Positions 61,560 to 64,000 of a DNA stretch of 64,000 bases are shown piece by piece; position 1 is the first letter of the stretch; each line of letters opens with the position of its first letter. The stretch is from Bacidia rubella. Taxonomy: Eukaryota; Ascomycota; Lecanoromycetes; Lecanorales; Ramalinaceae. The translations under genes were made by a program, and so were the position numbers. The notes beneath the pieces were generated by a model. That model saw only the letters and a list, made by a program, of their open reading frames with translations. It was not told where the DNA came from and searched no databases. The stretch lies in contig JAVTIF010000008.1 of assembly GCA_032158265.1 (NCBI GenBank), forward strand, positions 310,001 to 374,000, in the 5' to 3' direction.

Positions 61560-62353
61560 TAAAACAAAAAGGTTAAGCCCAAGCCCAAACTTTTATTCTT
61601 AGTTTAGCTTCCCCTTTAATTATTATATTTACGGCTTTTTCCGGGAAGCATTCTGAAAGTAATAATTTTAATATAATATTATCTTTAACTTGGCGACATA
61701 TAGCGGTCAGAAAAGCGTATGTTAAGGACTTATATATCATCTAGTTAAGATTAAGTTTCTATAAACTATTACGGGTAACTATATCCAACAATGTCTAGCA
61801 AAAAGAGAAAATCTCCAATAACTATAATAAGTCTTTTTTATTTATTAAATATTCTGTCTATCTGCGAAGACTTTTTTTTATATATACCAATGCCATACTA
61901 GAATCGACTACGCAAGGTATCTTTAGAGTTCTCGGTTTCTTTAAAGTATTCCGCAAATTATATGATCTTAGAGAATGGGAATATTTTAATTATTGAAAGA
62001 GACTATTATTAGAACTAAAATGTAGTTGGCAAGGAAGGAGTTATTTACAAAGAGTACAGTATATACGCAAACCCTCCTTGCATTTAAAGCTATTCCGAGG
62101 CAATTTAGAAAGTTATGCAAATAACCTCCTTATATAAAACCGATTGCATTTTAATCTTAGCAATTAATACTCCAAAATATCCCTTTTTATATGCTTACTA
62201 ATGCACCTGAGTCTTTACATTATTTCTTATTTTTCGTTCATTATATAAATGGCGAAGCATTAGACTCGCTCCGCCATAGCTTTATATGAAGCTGATCTTA
62301 ATATTATAAAATTAAAATCGAAAGCCGGAAATGCTAAATATATCAAGTATATA
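61560..62353. other. no identifiable gene
   Basis: Downstream flank of the TPR relic, AT-rich, with no element boundary until the repeat at 62354. Confidence 0.45.
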
Positions 62354-63787
62354 ATATTTTTTTTTATTTGCGAATTATAGAACGTTTTTAGACCTAGTAA
62401 TAACTGCTAAAAATCAATAAGCGAAATTAAAAAACGGAAGAAAATATTACTATAAATATAGGTTAAAAATTTAAAACTTAATATTTAAATATATTTATTG
62501 AATAATTAAGAATAGCTCAAAGTTCCTTAGCTATAAAACTCTATATAGTTATAGAAAAAAAAACAGAAATTAATAATATATATTAAGAGATTTTAAAGGT
62601 CGCAGAGGTTATATCTTATAATTTTAGACGCAAAAAGAATAAATTAATATTTATTAAAAGTATTAAAGAGAAAATTAGCTATTCTATAATATAATAAAAA
62701 ATAAATTAATTAAAAGGAAAGCAAGAATAAAATAATAATAGTAATTATTAATAAGGTTATTAGCTAGAGAAATAGCAAGGTATATAAAAATATATTAATG
62801 CTATAAGTATATAAAACTCGTATTTTATTTGCAATAGAATAATCAGAGCTTTATATAAAGAAAATTTAATTAATATTTAGACTTAAATTTTATATAAAAG
62901 TATTTTTATATAATTTTTAAGATTATTAAGATAATTTTATTTATTATTAAAGCTTTTATAAGCTTTAGTTTAATTATATAAATAATATATATATGTTTCT
63001 ATTATTAATTTTATATCTTAGATCTTATATAAAATTATATCTAATTATATGTTAAAATATATTCTAAAGGATATATATATAGAGATTTTTATTAGCAAAA
63101 TATAAAATTAATTATAGTTATTATCTTTTTGCAATATAATAGCTTTTATAGCTAGAAAAATATCCTAATATTATAGCAATATATATAGCTAGTCGATTAG
63201 TCCTATTAATAAAGAATTTAGAAACTTAAAAATCAAAATATATAGATAATATATTAATATAAAGTATTTTACCACGCTAGAATAGGGTTTATTGCATTAT
63301 ATTTTAATAAAGCTAAAATCGTATAAAAAATATAATATAAATAGACCTAGCTTTAATATTATATAAGGTTAATATATTAATATATATTAAATATTTTTTA
63401 TAATAAAATGCAGATTTATTATCCCTTTTTGCATAGCAAAACTCTTAGAATATATATTTATAAAGATTAAGCGCCCTTAATTTTAATACTATATTACTTT
63501 GCAATAGAATTATTATATTATAGCTCTAAAATTCAAAGAAATATAATTTATTATATTAAAAAAGAGGAATATTACTAAAGCAACTTATAATGCCCTTTGC
63601 AGGATAATTAATAATATAATTAATATTGCAGTATTTTTCTTTTTATATATTAATCTCTAATAAAAAAATAGCTAAAGAACAATTATATAATATAATATAT
63701 TATAATCTTGCAAGGGAGGAATTTCAGATGTTTTAATAGTAAATTTATCTTGGCACGGTAAGATTCTCGCTATATAGGGATAGACGT
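62354..63787. mobile_element. 1.43-kb TA-flanked repeat element, copy 2 (inverted)
   Basis: Reverse-orientation partner of 39574-41008, with TA at 62352-62353 and 63788-63789. Its ATA-rich left end is the mutated form of the GGTAAGGAAGGAATGT end of copy 1. The right end AGGGATAGACGT matches AAGGATGGACGT of copy 1. The near-identical lengths (1434 and 1435 bp) show few indels despite heavy point mutation. No surviving reading frame. Confidence 0.6.
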
Positions 63788-63789
63788 TA

Positions 63790-64000
63790 CAATAAAATTT
63801 GCTCGTCAGTTTTTATAGTATTGGTATCCTATTTAGGCAGTAAGCTTTCGCTCTATTTTTTTTGAGAAAAACTAAGAGTCAGAAATAGAAATAATAGATG
63901 AAATTTAATATTAATATTGAAAATGGATGTTCTTGCTGGGCTAAAAGACGTTGAAGTGAGCTATAAGTATAATTATAGCCTTTTAGTATAAGATTTTTAT
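63790..64000. other. window edge, no feature
   Basis: Short flank right of the repeat element. No gene or element end recognised before the window stops. Confidence 0.5.

Larger units (their letters stand above)
1..64000. other. RIP-degraded AT-rich fungal block
   Basis: The whole window is very AT-rich and rich in TpA, and it lacks any intact long gene. Recognisable relics of fungal transposons and gene families carry TAA/TAG/TGA where Gln, Trp or Arg codons are expected, plus His-to-Tyr and Cys-to-Tyr changes. This is the pattern left by C-to-T mutation on both strands. Repeat-induced point mutation in filamentous ascomycetes is the known process that does this to duplicated DNA. GC-richer islands (19230-19614, parts of 52384-54600) are younger or less affected. 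Dinucleotide RIP indices were not computed here. Confidence 0.9.

Noticed and set aside
1..64000. Mitochondrial DNA or an AT-rich protist genome as explanation for the base composition
   Set aside because: No mitochondrial genes, and the relics are nuclear fungal transposons and gene families with RIP-type stops and GC-rich recent insertions.
63400..64000. Telomeric repeats near the window end
   Set aside because: No TTAGGG-type repeats are present at either end of the window.

Overview
The window looks like an AT-rich, gene-dead block of a filamentous ascomycete genome that has been heavily mutated by repeat-induced point mutation (RIP). The evidence is direct. No intact long reading frame survives, TpA-rich sequence dominates, and recognisable relics carry stop codons almost only where Gln, Trp or Arg codons are expected (CAA/CAG/TGG/CGA changed to TAA/TAG/TGA), with His to Tyr and Cys to Tyr changes. 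The two LTRs of one retrotransposon differ by about 38 substitutions in 286 bp by my eye count, all of them transitions and with no indel. No functional protein-coding gene, rRNA or convincing tRNA was found.

Left part (1-19 kb): degraded sequence with several dead coding regions. Two can be assigned. One is a bZIP transcription-factor-like gene (8.4-9.0 kb, + strand). The other is a small secreted thaumatin/osmotin-like protein gene with one intron (9.6-10.4 kb, - strand). Others (5.2-5.7, 10.7-11.1, 12.4-12.9, 15.3-15.7 and 16.8-18.1 kb) keep one translatable frame but match nothing I recognise. A GC-rich, unmutated solo LTR (19230-19614) with a 5-bp target duplication sits in this block like a fresh stamp.

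Middle part (20-45 kb): a possible pogo/Fot1-type transposase relic (22.6 kb), a coiled-coil relic (26.6 kb) and a large dead patatin-like phospholipase gene (27.4-29.5 kb). A divergent pair of long unidentified relics follows (minus 32.7-34.1, plus 34.6-37.7 kb). A segment near 30.4-31.4 kb has a second, less mutated copy at 43-44 kb. A 1.43-kb TA-flanked repeat lies at 39.6-41.0 kb, with an inverted partner at 62.4-63.8 kb.

45.4-50.6 kb is a satellite-like array of roughly 70 units of 74 bp, with signs of 148-bp higher-order structure. 52384-59934 is a complete Ty3/gypsy chromovirus (286-bp LTRs, GTCTT target duplication) on the minus strand, with readable gag, RT, RNase H, integrase and chromodomain. 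Between its chromodomain and 3' LTR lies an intron-containing coding relic on the opposite strand. The right end holds an NLR-type TPR tail relic (60.8-61.6 kb).

Patatin-like phospholipases and NLRs are known cargo of fungal Starship elements, so a decayed Starship or similar accessory region is possible. I could not find a tyrosine-recombinase captain, so this remains inference.
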